Below, one piece after another: positions 54,426 to 64,000 of a stretch of 64,000 nt of DNA. A program made the translations under genes and the position numbers. Every line of letters starts with the position of its first letter. Positions within the stretch are counted from its first letter, which is position 1. The notes under the pieces were generated by a model that worked only from the letters and a program-made list of their open reading frames with translations, did not search any database and had not been told where the DNA came from. Origin of the DNA: Bettongia penicillata ogilbyi (Eukaryota > Chordata > Mammalia > Diprotodontia > Potoroidae); NCBI GenBank assembly GCA_023548195.1, contig JAJHZJ010000416.1, forward strand, positions 1,942,729 to 2,006,728, read 5' to 3'.

Positions 54426-55555
54426 GCTAAAGAAAAAAAGGAAAGAAATGAATGGATAATGAGGAGGTTGAAGCAATAAATGCAAACAATTCTTTCCAGG
54501 AGTTTGATGTATTGAAGTATTCCTTCATTTCATTTACCTATAGTCATATGTATATATTATGGAGATATAAAGATACTTTCATCAGTTTGATAAACTTCAA
54601 AGTTGTTTCCTAAAAAGAAGGGGGGAATTCCTTTATTGTACTTCCAATGCTTTGGACATGGGAAGTGCTTTAATAAGTGATTTTTATTCATATGTTAAAA
54701 TCATATGAAACTCAGTGACAAAGGGGTCTAAAGACTATAAAGCATCAAAGTAGAAAAAAGTCACATTGTTCTCACCTCAGGAGGCCCCCTAATGCTACCT
54801 GAGACAGAAGCATGCACTGTCATGATGCTACTCAAGACAGAGAATTCTCTATACAGAGGCACACACCTCAAAGAAGTTGCTCTGGATGGAGATGCACACC
54901 TCAGGGAAAATGCCCCAAAACAGAGAACTCTTCTTGCAGCTACTTGCACCACTCTCCATTGGGAATGGAGGGGAGGATCACCTCTGTAGCATCATCTAAC
55001 TGCTGCAAAAGCAACCTGAAGAGGGGTGACAGTCTCTGAGGAGGTTCATCCACATCAAGGAAGTTTATTGACCTACAGAAGCCAGGCTGTAGCCTCTCTT
55101 TTGGTGCATGTGAAAAACAGTCACTTTCATAATTCATAAATCAGGCTTGAGCACCTGCCTCAGTTCCAGTACTTATTAAAGCAAGGAACACTCTCACGAA
55201 CAGTTTGGGGATTGTTACTGAGCTGTGAGATTCTCACCTTGTCCACTGGGTTTTGGTTTCATTAGAAAGCACTTCAAGAGTCTCCCTGAAGAGTTGAACT
55301 CAGTGTTTTTATCTGCCTGCTGAAAAACGCATTTCTACTCCAAAATTCCCTTAAGATTTTCCCTACTAACAGAATGCGAAATTAGCCGACTTTGAAGAAC
55401 AACTTAATCATGTGTGAAAGTAAACATTACTTTATAAACTCGCTTTCACATATTAGTAGTTTCCATTTTAAGTTGTTCTCTGAAATTTGTTAAATTAAAT
55501 TGAATTGAGTCAGCTTGATCTGACTTTAAATCCCATTTCCCTTCCATTTCATCTT
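54426..55555. other. Unassigned DNA
   Basis: 54770-54960 repeats short phrases (acctcagg / gagacagaagcatg / acacctcaaag / acacctcaggg), a faint internal repetition that I cannot assign. Confidence 0.35.
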
Positions 55556-55740
55556 AAGAGATCTGTGTTTATTGGAAAGACCACTGGTTTTGGAGCTTCA
55601 TGCCTTGGGTTCAAATATTCTTGACTTTGGGAAAATCACTTGATTTTTCTGGGCATCATTTTTTCCATCTTTGAAATGGAGCTGGACGAAATGATCTCTA
55701 AAGTCTCTCCAGCTTTAAGGACTATAAATTTACTCTAAGT
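55556..55740 (+). repeat. THER1/MIR-like SINE
   Basis: 'ggaaagaccactggttttggagc', 'ttgactttgggaaaatcacttg', 'tggacgaaatgatctctaaagtctctccagc'. Confidence 0.75.
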
Positions 55741-55904
55741 TTCAGAAGATAATTCAGATTTTAAAGAGAGCGTAAAATACAAATGTAGTTGTCATGAAAA
55801 TAGTGCAACATTTATTCCAGGAAAGCTTCCATTTTTTAACTTAATTTTATTTTCCTATGAAGTTAAGGGCATTCTTTGCATGAACAAAATTCACTTATCT
55901 AGGA
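55741..55904. other. Unassigned DNA
   Basis: Nothing recognised. Confidence 0.35.
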
Positions 55905-56090
55905 TAAGAAGAGGAAAAAATCATTCCATCAAATATATCTGATAAGAGTCTGATATCCAGGCATATAGGGAACTTGAACAAATATATAAAGCCAAGTCAT
56001 TTTCCAATGAATAAATGGTCAAAAATATGAAAAAACAGTTTTCAAAAGAATTGTAAATGATTAATAACCATATGAAAGATTTCTCCATGA

Positions 56091-56374
56091 GTGGGAACAG
56101 ATTTAGTGAAGACTTCTCAGTAATATGAAGACCCCTCCCTAGAGTAGAAGAGACGTTAGGCCCAGGTTTTGAGTCCTCCAGAGTCAGGTAATTTCCATAT
56201 AAATCTATACAGTGCATTAGGATCAGTGATTGGCTATGGCTCACTGACTCCTCAATACCTAATCTGCATATATGCATGCAGTCTGCAGTCCTCACTTTGG
56301 TCTGCCTGATTTGCATAAGTTCTCAATGCCCAATTTGCATGAGTCCAGTTGCAATCAATGCTTCGTGTGCATAT
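56091..56374. other. Non-L1 segment with octamer motifs inside an L1 relic
   Basis: Replaces about 280 bases where L1 wording is expected. Contains two perfect ATTTGCAT octamers (56309-56316, 56333-56340) and a degenerate ATCTGCAT near 56261. Could be a small insertion of unknown class. Confidence 0.45.
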
Positions 56375-56690
56375 ATCTGTACCCTTTGACCCAGAGATGC
56401 TACTTCCAGGCATACCCTAAGGAAAGCAAAGGCAGAAAGGTCCCAAAATATTCATTCAGAACTTTTTTATAATTGTAAAGAACCCAAACAAAATAAATGC
56501 CCATCTAATGGGAAATAGCTAAACAAATTGTGGTACATGGAAATAACAAAATAATACTTCATCATGAGAAATGATGAATATAATTAATTCATACAAGGAT
56601 GGGAAGATTTATAGGAACCGATCCAGAGGGAAATATAAGGAATAGGAAAATACATGTCTGTAATGTAAGTGGAAAGAACAAAAAAGAAAG

Positions 56691-56880
56691 GGGGGGAAGG
56701 AAGGAAGGAAGGAAAGAAGGAAGGAAGAAAGGAAGGAAGGAAGAAAGGAAGGAAGGAAGGAAGGAAGGAAGGAAGGAAGGAAGGAAGGAAGGAAGGAAGG
56801 AAGGAAGGAAGGAAGGAAGGAAGGAAGGAAGGAAGGAAGGAAGGAAAGAAAGGAGGGTGGGAGAGAGGGAGGGTGGGGGG
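56691..56880. repeat. (GGAA)n microsatellite
   Basis: About 25 uninterrupted GGAA units (about 56745-56846) with interrupted GGAA/GAAA units on the left and a G-rich GGGAGAGAGGGAGGG part on the right. Gives false Lys-Glu-Gly-Arg and Pro-Ser-Phe frames. Confidence 0.97.
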
Positions 56881-57140
56881 GAAGAAAGAAACTGAATGTT
56901 ATATAATTATAACGACCAAGTTTGGCCTTGGAGAAGAAAGGAAAAAAATCACCTCCTCCCACTGTATAAACTGTCAGACCTGGTTGAGGTGTCAGATAGT
57001 TTTGAAGAATTGATTTTTTCCCTTTTCAAAAAATTAATGTTGCTGGGTAGGGGAGAAATTGGGATATATTCAGAAATGAAAGGAATGTTAAAAAAAGACA
57101 ATAAAATGTTTTTAAAAGAAATTATGAACAATTTACATCA

Positions 57141-57824
57141 AAACAAGGAAACTAAGGATGATTTTTCAGGATTTCCTTGGAGAAATACAAGATACTAAAG
57201 ATAGATAGTCTTTCAAAGAATTCATCACTGTACTAAAATAAAATCCTAAATTCCTAGGACATTGACCTAGGAAGAGATATTTCCAAAAAAGGACTATCCT
57301 TTCTACCATATTTGGAACTGGGAACATTTGCCCACCAATGAGTCAGTCTGACACAAGATAACACATCATTTCTGAATATGCATTATAATATGCATTATAA
57401 AACCAGTTGAAGTTGTCCACCTTTGAACACATTTTTCTTTGCAGTTGAAATTTTGCCATGATGTCATATTTGTAATAATTATTTTATACTAGTATAAGAT
57501 ACTTTCCTATTATAACGGCATTTTAAAGTCATAAAAATTAAAGAGATGGGGAAACTATTCTAGGCCAATAGTCATTTAATCCAAGTACCCATTCTACAAC
57601 TTCCTCTAGATATCCATCGTGACATTTAGCTTTCTTGTTAAGAAGTTTCTTCCAAATACTTTTATGTTCTCCATGGTGTTTCCACTACCTCCACTGGTAT
57701 GAATCCTAATACCTCCATACCTTAACATGTGAGATTCTTGCCCGTGTTTTATAAAGTGATTTATAAATCACTTTTGCTGCTGAAAAGGACTAGAATAAGA
57801 ATGGAGATCTGGAGACCACCCAAT
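57141..57824. other. Unassigned DNA
   Basis: Includes a local tandem ATATGCATTATA pair near 57377-57400. Nothing else recognised. Confidence 0.35.
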
Positions 57825-58385
57825 TCAATCACGAAATGTTTATTAAGTATCCACTATTCACTAGACACTGTGCTAGATGCTAGCAATACGAAGGCAAAGA
57901 CTAAACAGTTTCTGCCTCAAAGAGCTCATATTTTACAAAGGAAGAAAACATAAACACATATGAATATATCCCAAATACATATAATATAAATGCAAATTTT
58001 TCTGGAAGAAGAGGTGTTAGCAACTGAGGGGATCAGGAAAGGCTATATATGTCAAGGAATGTCATTTGAGCTTGACTTTAAAAGAAATCAGACATTCTAA
58101 GAGGCAAAGGTAAGAAGAGAGGACATTTTATGTAAAGCGGGGCAGTTAATGCAAAGTTATACAAACAATATCAAATGTAATATGAAGAACAGAGAGGAGG
58201 ACAGTTTAGCTGAACCATAAAATGGACAAAAAGGTGTAATATGTAATAATAAGGTTATAAAGACAGGTTGGAGTCAACTTGTGAAGGGCTTTAAAAGTCA
58301 AACAGAGGACTTTGCATTTGACCCCTAGAGGTAATAAAAAGCTTCTGGGATTTAGTGCCAAGAGGTCAGATCTGTGTTTTGAGAA
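57825..58385 (+). repeat. Dispersed 'ageing' repeat, longest copy
   Basis: Head 'tgtttattaagtatccactattcac', 'ctgcctcaaagagctcatatttta'. Body 'tcaggaaaggctatatatgtc', 'ggacatttt', 'gaacagagaggaggacagtttagctg'. End 'gtgaagggctttaaaagtcaaacagagga' and 'ccctagaggtaataaaaagc'. Reveals a unit of at least 550 bp. Confidence 0.6.
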
Positions 58386-60570
58386 CAAATCTTTTAGGAA
58401 TTAATCAGAACCAACACCAAGCCTTGACTTTGTCACTGAGACTCTTCTTAAAAGAGATAATATAGCAATAATTAGTACAGTTTAGGAACTAGGCCTCACT
58501 TTTAGAAGCAAGCCTCTTTAAGAAGTCTCTGATAGAGAAAAAAAATCATAAGCTCTAATTGGTTAATTCTTTTAAAGATGATACACCATCCTATTTGAAT
58601 TTTCCAGTCAAAAATACCATTAGAATGAAAGAACATGCAACAAAGGGACTCCTTTTGCAGATAAAGCTCTCTAATGCTGTGGTATGTCCTATTATAGAGT
58701 ATCATTTTAACTGCTTCAGATGTCAGAATTTGCACATCAGATCTGAACCTCAATAAGATGGGAGCCTATTGCTACAGTGGACAGATATTGTATATTTCAT
58801 ATTAGTTTAAAATACATTTATGAAAAATACAATGTTTGACATACACTGTTTTAAGCCAATAATAAGTTGTATGCTATAAAAAAAAAAATAGGATATTTTG
58901 CCTGATCTAAAACAATCACATCTGAGGATGAATTCTTTGCATTTACTCATCTGTCATAAACGCATTTGAATGCAATATACAATGATACAATGTTCTTAAT
59001 AAAATTAAATGTTTTTTAAATAAATGTGCAAGTGACTTGAAGAAAAGTCTTATTTAAAAAAGCACAGATTTTTAACACTGCATGAACACTACTACGGTAC
59101 AAGTCACCACCAGCTAGTTATCTTTGTTGTCGTTATATGACTAAGTCATTAGTAATAATAATAAGGTAGTAAAAATCCATTTTAATTTGGTCTATTTCCT
59201 AGATTCTTAAATTTGTATCAAGTGAGAAATCAATGTGCTTTATAAAGCAGAAATTCTGCCTATGCCTAATTCAGAGAGAAAGAACCTCTGACATTCAGAA
59301 AAGTATAGATCCCCGCGTTAGACTTCCATAACTTCTCCAGTTACATAACTGTTTCCGTGGCTTGTAAACAAATAGTCCCACTGCTTGACAATTCTGGGAG
59401 CTGTGCAGTTTTGTGCTGCCACAGATTTCTCTGTGGAGGCTGAATTGCCGAGTGTTTTAGTCCTTCCCCACCCCCTCCATTTGTTTTCCTTTTTTTCCTT
59501 TCTTCTCATGTGTAAGTGGGCTTGGTGAAGAGAAAATTTCAAGGGAATTAAACGCAAAAAATAAAGGCACTGTGAATATAAAACTGAGACTACCAATTTA
59601 TACACCATAGGGACACAAATATAAAAATCAAAGGTCTCATTGTAGCATGAATTCACCCACACTGCACATATATTGTTGCTGGGTTTTTTTCCCCCCAAGA
59701 CCCTTTACACTCTTAAGTATATGCTTTCATATAAAGTAGGCTTTGGTTCTCATCTTTCTCCCACACAAGTAGCTCTCATTGACTTCAAAGAGAGCTCAGT
59801 ATGCAAAAGACATGGGGGTGTAGCAAGGGATGAGAATCAGGGGTAGTAGGCAGAATGTGGGTGAGTTAACATTAGAGGCAGTACCTTCAGAGTTACCTTT
59901 CTCTGGCATATTAATATTTATAACCTGCGCTGCAGGCAATTATAAGTTTTATGTATTGGTGACTGTGTCTAGTAGATAACCTAGTTTAAAACAAATCTGA
60001 TTCTACTTTACAGAAATAAGTCAGAAGATTCAAGATTGTTGTGTTATGGATTTTTTTTAGCTAGTATTTCTAAAGAAAATTAATTGATTTGTATATGTCA
60101 TTGTTGGAGGTAACATCTACATTAACAACATCTATCAATAATCCATTCAGGTATTTGAAGTATAAGTCTATAGACTTTTGTTTGGGCTGGAGAAAGCAGA
60201 GGATAGAGTTTGGTTCAGACCTGTTATTCCATTTATGTAGAGAAATGCCTGTGCGGAATACTCCTTCCCACTAAGGAAGACTGGTAAATGGTCTATAGTT
60301 TAGAATCTTAGTGGTTTACATGGGTTACTGAGCCATCACAGAGTCAATATCAGTCCAAGCAGGACACTTCCACTGTGTCTCTAACAACCTACTATAATAC
60401 AGGTGTGTCATATTATGCATTTACTGGGATTTTGTATTGCTGATGAAATTCTTCTAAAAATGGCTGAGTCCTTTCATGAAGCACCTAATACAGCCTTGAA
60501 CATTACTAAGCTGAAATGAATTAAGGATCACAGCACTTCAGTACTCCATGTGATACCATTCTTTTTCAAG
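58386..60570. other. Unassigned, largely repeat-free DNA
   Basis: 2.2 kb with no gene and no repeat that I recognise beyond a short ATA run near 59150-59163. 59880-60010 is a candidate for conserved non-coding sequence. Confidence 0.4.
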
Positions 60571-60805
60571 CTCTTGAGGAATCTTCCAGACTGTGAGTCA
60601 AAAGCATTGGGTTTGAGTCCAGGTTCTGCCACCAAATGCCCAAGTAACCTGGTGCAGATAATTTTAGCTTCTGAGTCTATTTCCTTATGTGCAAAAAAAA
60701 AATTGGGAGAGGAATAATAAGACTTGTATAGCCTCCTCTCTACAAGGTTGTTCTGAGGAAATTGCTTTGTAAACTGCAAAAGTCTTACATAAAAGCTATT
60801 ATAAT
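60571..60805 (+). repeat. MIR-like SINE
   Basis: 'agtcaaaagcattgggtttgagtccagg', 'cctggtgcagataattt', 'cttatgtgcaaaaa', 'ttgctttgtaaactgcaaa'. Confidence 0.65.
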
Positions 60806-61015
60806 TAACCATAGCACTACAGTTTCTAGAAAAACTTAGCAGAGAAAATTTAAAGCTGGAAGTGAGTTTATATTCTAAGCCTCTCATTTTCAAAATGAAA
60901 AGGCTAGACAGGTAAATGACTTCTATGAGTTTACACAGGTATTAAGGAGCAGAAGGAGGCATCAAACCCAGGTTCTCAGATTCCAAATCCAGCTTGCTTT
61001 CTACACATATCCCTT
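60806..61015 (-). repeat. MIR-like SINE
   Basis: 'ctcattttcaaaatgaaaaggctagacagg', 'tgagtttacacaggtattaagg', 'atcaaacccaggttctcagattcc' in reverse order. Confidence 0.65.
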
Positions 61016-62127
61016 TGCAATCTCTCCCCTCCCCACTCGCAGAAGGACATAGCCTTTGACAAAGCTATAGGTGTTTAAACCGTTCAAGGAATCACTTTTC
61101 TCATCTTTATCTCTGGATCCCAGAGTTCTGAGCCTTGACAAATATAACGCTTTGAGCGATCCAAAAATGGAAAAGGCTCTCTCAGGGAGTCAAGTGAGTC
61201 TGTCTTTAGAAATCCTTAATACTTAGTAACCACTCGTGGGGATGTTGCAGCTGATATTTGTGATTTGAGCTGCCTTTAAACTAGATGATTTTTGAAGTCC
61301 CTACTATTTTAGCCCTATTATTGATTAATAATAGCTTTCCAAACTCCTAATTTCACGATTGTTGATTTGAATCAAATAAGTGTTAGCTCATATAGTACAA
61401 AAATCTTCTTCCCCTCCTCCCATCACCAATAGTCAGAATAGTATCCTATCATCACATTGGTTCCCAATGACTATTTGTTGAACGAGTGGCAGAATGGATT
61501 ATATTGTTAAAGTACATAAATATAGTTTATAGTAAGAGCTTAACATCATTACATATTTTCAAGCTTTTTCAGCCTTACTAAAGGCCAGAAAAAAAACCCA
61601 CAAAGCCTTTAAATACATTTTGGAATCACATATTTTAGTTCATACTCATTTTTGCATCTCAGGATAAAAAAGGTTTCCTTCTTCCTCCTGATGTTTTCAG
61701 GCTTTATTCTCTTCTTTTTTTCCTTAATTTCTCTGTCCCCTGGAGTTCTTTAAACAATCTTGGTACAAAAGGATGTTCAGAACCTTGAAAGCTTTAGTTT
61801 TCTGGTGGTCTTTTCCTTTCAAAATGCCCCAGGGGTGTAGGACCAGGCTGTGTAGCAAAAACTTTTGAAATAGCCGAGACCTTGTCTTCTACTGGTTGTA
61901 GTAGCTTCATCTCCTGATCAAGAAGTGAAAGCAGCTTGTAATTACAGGAGGTTCAATGTCTTCTTTTAAACATAATAACATCCTGAACAGTTTATTGGTG
62001 TAATAAATAGCTCTCCCTGTGTAGAATTTTAATTGTAGCTCTGATATTGCTTCACATGATCCTAGTTTGAGAACAAGGGCAGTTCCAACTTCTGGCTACT
62101 CATAAGTTAAACTGGGAACATGGGATA
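61016..62127. other. Unassigned DNA
   Basis: 1.1 kb without recognised features. Confidence 0.4.
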
Positions 62128-62350
62128 GGAACAAGCATTCATTAAGCATTTACTATATGTCAGGCACTGCGCTAAGTGCTTTATAAATATTATCTCATTT
62201 GATCATCATAACAACCCTGTGTGATAGGTGCTATTATTATCCCCATTTTACAGTGGAGGAAACTAAGGCAAACTTGCTACAGCCACACAGCCGAGTAAAT
62301 GTCTGAGGTTGGATTTCAACTCCAGTCTTACTGACTCCAAGTCCAGGGTT
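62128..62350 (-). repeat. MIR-like SINE, well preserved
   Basis: 'attaagcatttactatatgtcaggcactgcgctaagtgct', ATCATAACAACCCTGTGTGA, 'ccccattttacagtggaggaaac', 'gatttcaactccagtcttactgac' in full reverse MIR order. Confidence 0.85.
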
Positions 62351-63215
62351 TTATCCACTTTGGCTGTGACAACTGGCTTCCTGGGACGGGATCTGCCTTT
62401 CTCAGGCCAGGTGGTCAGAAGTATCAGGAGTGGGAAGACCATTCCCAAGCTGATCCTTACCTTTGTGCACCGCACTGATCACACCTTTCTAACTCTGCTA
62501 CAAGTATTAAAGATTTCAGAAGAAATTCGGGAAAGAGTAATAGGTTTATTCTGTAGTTTTAAAAACTTGATCATCAAATTTTATATTATTAATTTATAAC
62601 CTTCCTTCTCAAAGTTCTTTCTTTTCTTCTTCCAAATATTGCTTTTCCTTCAAAAAGGCAAAACCACTAACTAAAGGAAGATAGTCAAATTGGAAAGCTG
62701 CTTTTTTGTTTTACTTTAATAGTCAAGAAATTTATGAATATGTGAATAAGATTTTACTGTGTAACTCATTTTGCAGTGGAGGAAATTGAGTTCAAGAGGT
62801 TAAATGACCTCTTGGTCATATATTCTGCTCCTGATTCTTAGAGAAGGGCTCCTTCCATGATATGTACATTCTGACAGTTATTTTCTTTATGCCACTAGAT
62901 CTTGTGCTGAAAGTGTGATGACCCTATGTCTATTGTATTGAAGAAAAAAATGCTCTTCACTTGGGGCACAAACATGTCAGATACAATTTTATTAATTTAA
63001 TTATTCTAATTCTGAGCATTCATTTTACCTCTGAAAATCTCTCTAGAGTGGGGATGGGGAAGATACAGGGGGAAAATCTAAGCAATGAAAATACAAAAGA
63101 TGTCAATACAAATCTATTTTAAATAAGCTAAAAAAAACCATTCAAATTCCACTTTCTGCAGAAAGTCTACTCTAGTTCTCTCCTCTCCTCCATTCTCTTC
63201 CTTCTGAGTTTACTT
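62351..63215 (-). repeat. Unassigned DNA with a MIR scrap
   Basis: 62755-62850 reads 'cattttgcagtggaggaaattgagttcaagaggttaaatgacc', reverse MIR. The rest is unassigned. Confidence 0.45.
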
Positions 63216-63305
63216 TCCATGATAGATAGATAGATGGATAGATACCCATGCATATATGTTTACATGTATACACACATATATTACATACATGTGTATATAT
63301 TACTA
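63216..63305. repeat. (GATA)n and (TACA/CACA)n simple repeat
   Basis: GATAGATAGATAGATGGATA then alternating TATGTTTACATGTATACACA. Confidence 0.85.
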
Positions 63306-64000
63306 TTTGCATTTTATCCTTCCTATTTCCAACCCCAATCCCACACAACATGCCAAGAATATAGGATCCTTGAAAGCAAAAACTGTGTTTTGTCAATTGG
63401 CAAAAAAAAGGAAGGAAGAAAAAGTCTCTGACACAAGGCAATTTCAAGTTAAAATTTATAGTGTTCCCAAACAATAGAAAAAATTCCACAAGAAGGTAAA
63501 AGATAAAACATAGTAACAAGTTCAGGCAATAGTTTGATTCATCAGACAGAACATTAGTCATTTAAAATGTCGGCATGCCCTAGAGAAACATTTTCCTAAA
63601 CCATTCAATCCCTCCAAGGATTCTCTTGTCTAACTCTTCAAAGGTGAACTCAGGAAATATTTCTATTAAATGAATTAATCAAAAATTTCTTCCTTCTCTT
63701 ATTCTAATCAGGTGCAGATCTCTGAAACAATGGACAGTGTAGATACTGGTAGTGTCAGAATCCCCACAGTTAGGTGTTAGGCCTGCCTTTGCTGGAATGT
63801 GGAGATGACATTAGATAAGGACAGCTTAGCTACCAAAGAATTGAGAGATCAGGGTCTACAACCAATGAGAACCACAGTAGCATTTGGGGCTGTGGTGACA
63901 ATGAGAGTTGGACAGACTTGTGTGTCATACTGACAAAGTTCTAAGTCTCCAATAATTGGAAAAGGAAAATTTGTGGAGAAGTTAACTGACCCAACATCTA
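63306..64000. other. Unassigned DNA
   Basis: No gene, RNA or repeat recognised up to the window edge. Confidence 0.4.

Larger units (their letters stand above)
55905..57140 (+). repeat. Decayed L1 ORF2 end/3' region in three pieces
   Basis: L1 wording at 55905-56090 ('ccaatgaataaatggtcaaaa'), 56375-56690 ('accctttgacccagagatgctacttcc', 'aatagctaaacaaattgtggtacatgg') and 56880-57140. Interrupted by a non-L1 segment (56091-56374) and by the GGAA array. Confidence 0.65.

Noticed and set aside
56691..56880. CRISPR-like or other array with spacers
   Set aside because: Uniform tetranucleotide with no spacers, in a mammalian genome.
56599..57013. Lys/Glu/Gly/Arg and Pro/Ser/Phe repeat proteins
   Set aside because: Translation of the GGAA array on the two strands.
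18700..64000. First exon of PPP3R1, expected to the right if human order holds
   Set aside because: No CpG-rich promoter apart from the two HAL1 5' UTRs, and no matching calcineurin B reading was seen.

Overview
The window is nuclear DNA from a marsupial, most likely an Australian one. The clues are a therian-type three-exon protein gene in otherwise AT-rich DNA, dense MIR/THER1-like SINEs, SINEs with an RTE (BovB-like) tail, a SINE beginning GGGGCAGCTAGGTGGTGCAG and ending near GACGAACACA, and L1-related LINEs of marsupial type. The clade call rests on repeat recognition from memory. I see no bacterial, plasmid or viral genes, and most open frames are chance frames in repeats or microsatellites.

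The only host gene I can support is CNRIP1 (cannabinoid receptor-interacting protein 1) on the + strand. A CpG-rich promoter lies at about 4730-5260. The coding exons are 5022-5200, 8005-8155 and 17574-17738, joined by canonical GT-AG introns and giving 164 codons plus a stop. The 3' UTR probably ends near 18695, just after an AATAAA. Both introns hold old SINE, LINE and hAT relics, some nested.

The most striking content is a pair of young retrotransposons downstream. Copy A (19571-22498, +) and copy B (30181-33041, -) each have a complete 5' UTR, an intact L1-type ORF1 of 365 or 366 codons, no ORF2, a purine-rich 3' UTR and an A-rich tail. Each is flanked by a perfect target-site duplication of 16 and 14 bp. 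Sharing the same ORF1-only layout at two unrelated target sites marks them as a half-L1 (HAL1-type) family, not two accidental deletions. Their ORF1 products are identical over residues 147-346 and differ mainly near the N terminus. They lie tail to tail, 7.7 kb apart. A decayed relative may lie at 40740-41640.

The rest (about 33-64 kb) is a gene-poor tract of decayed L1, L2, CR1-like, RTE and SINE fragments, two hAT-type miniature elements (one is in CNRIP1 intron 1), microsatellites including a long GGAA array, and unassigned AT-rich sequence. From what I recall of human 2p14, PPP3R1 should lie beyond the right edge and PLEK beyond the left edge; I find no exon of either. All repeat boundaries are by eye and approximate unless a target duplication fixes them.
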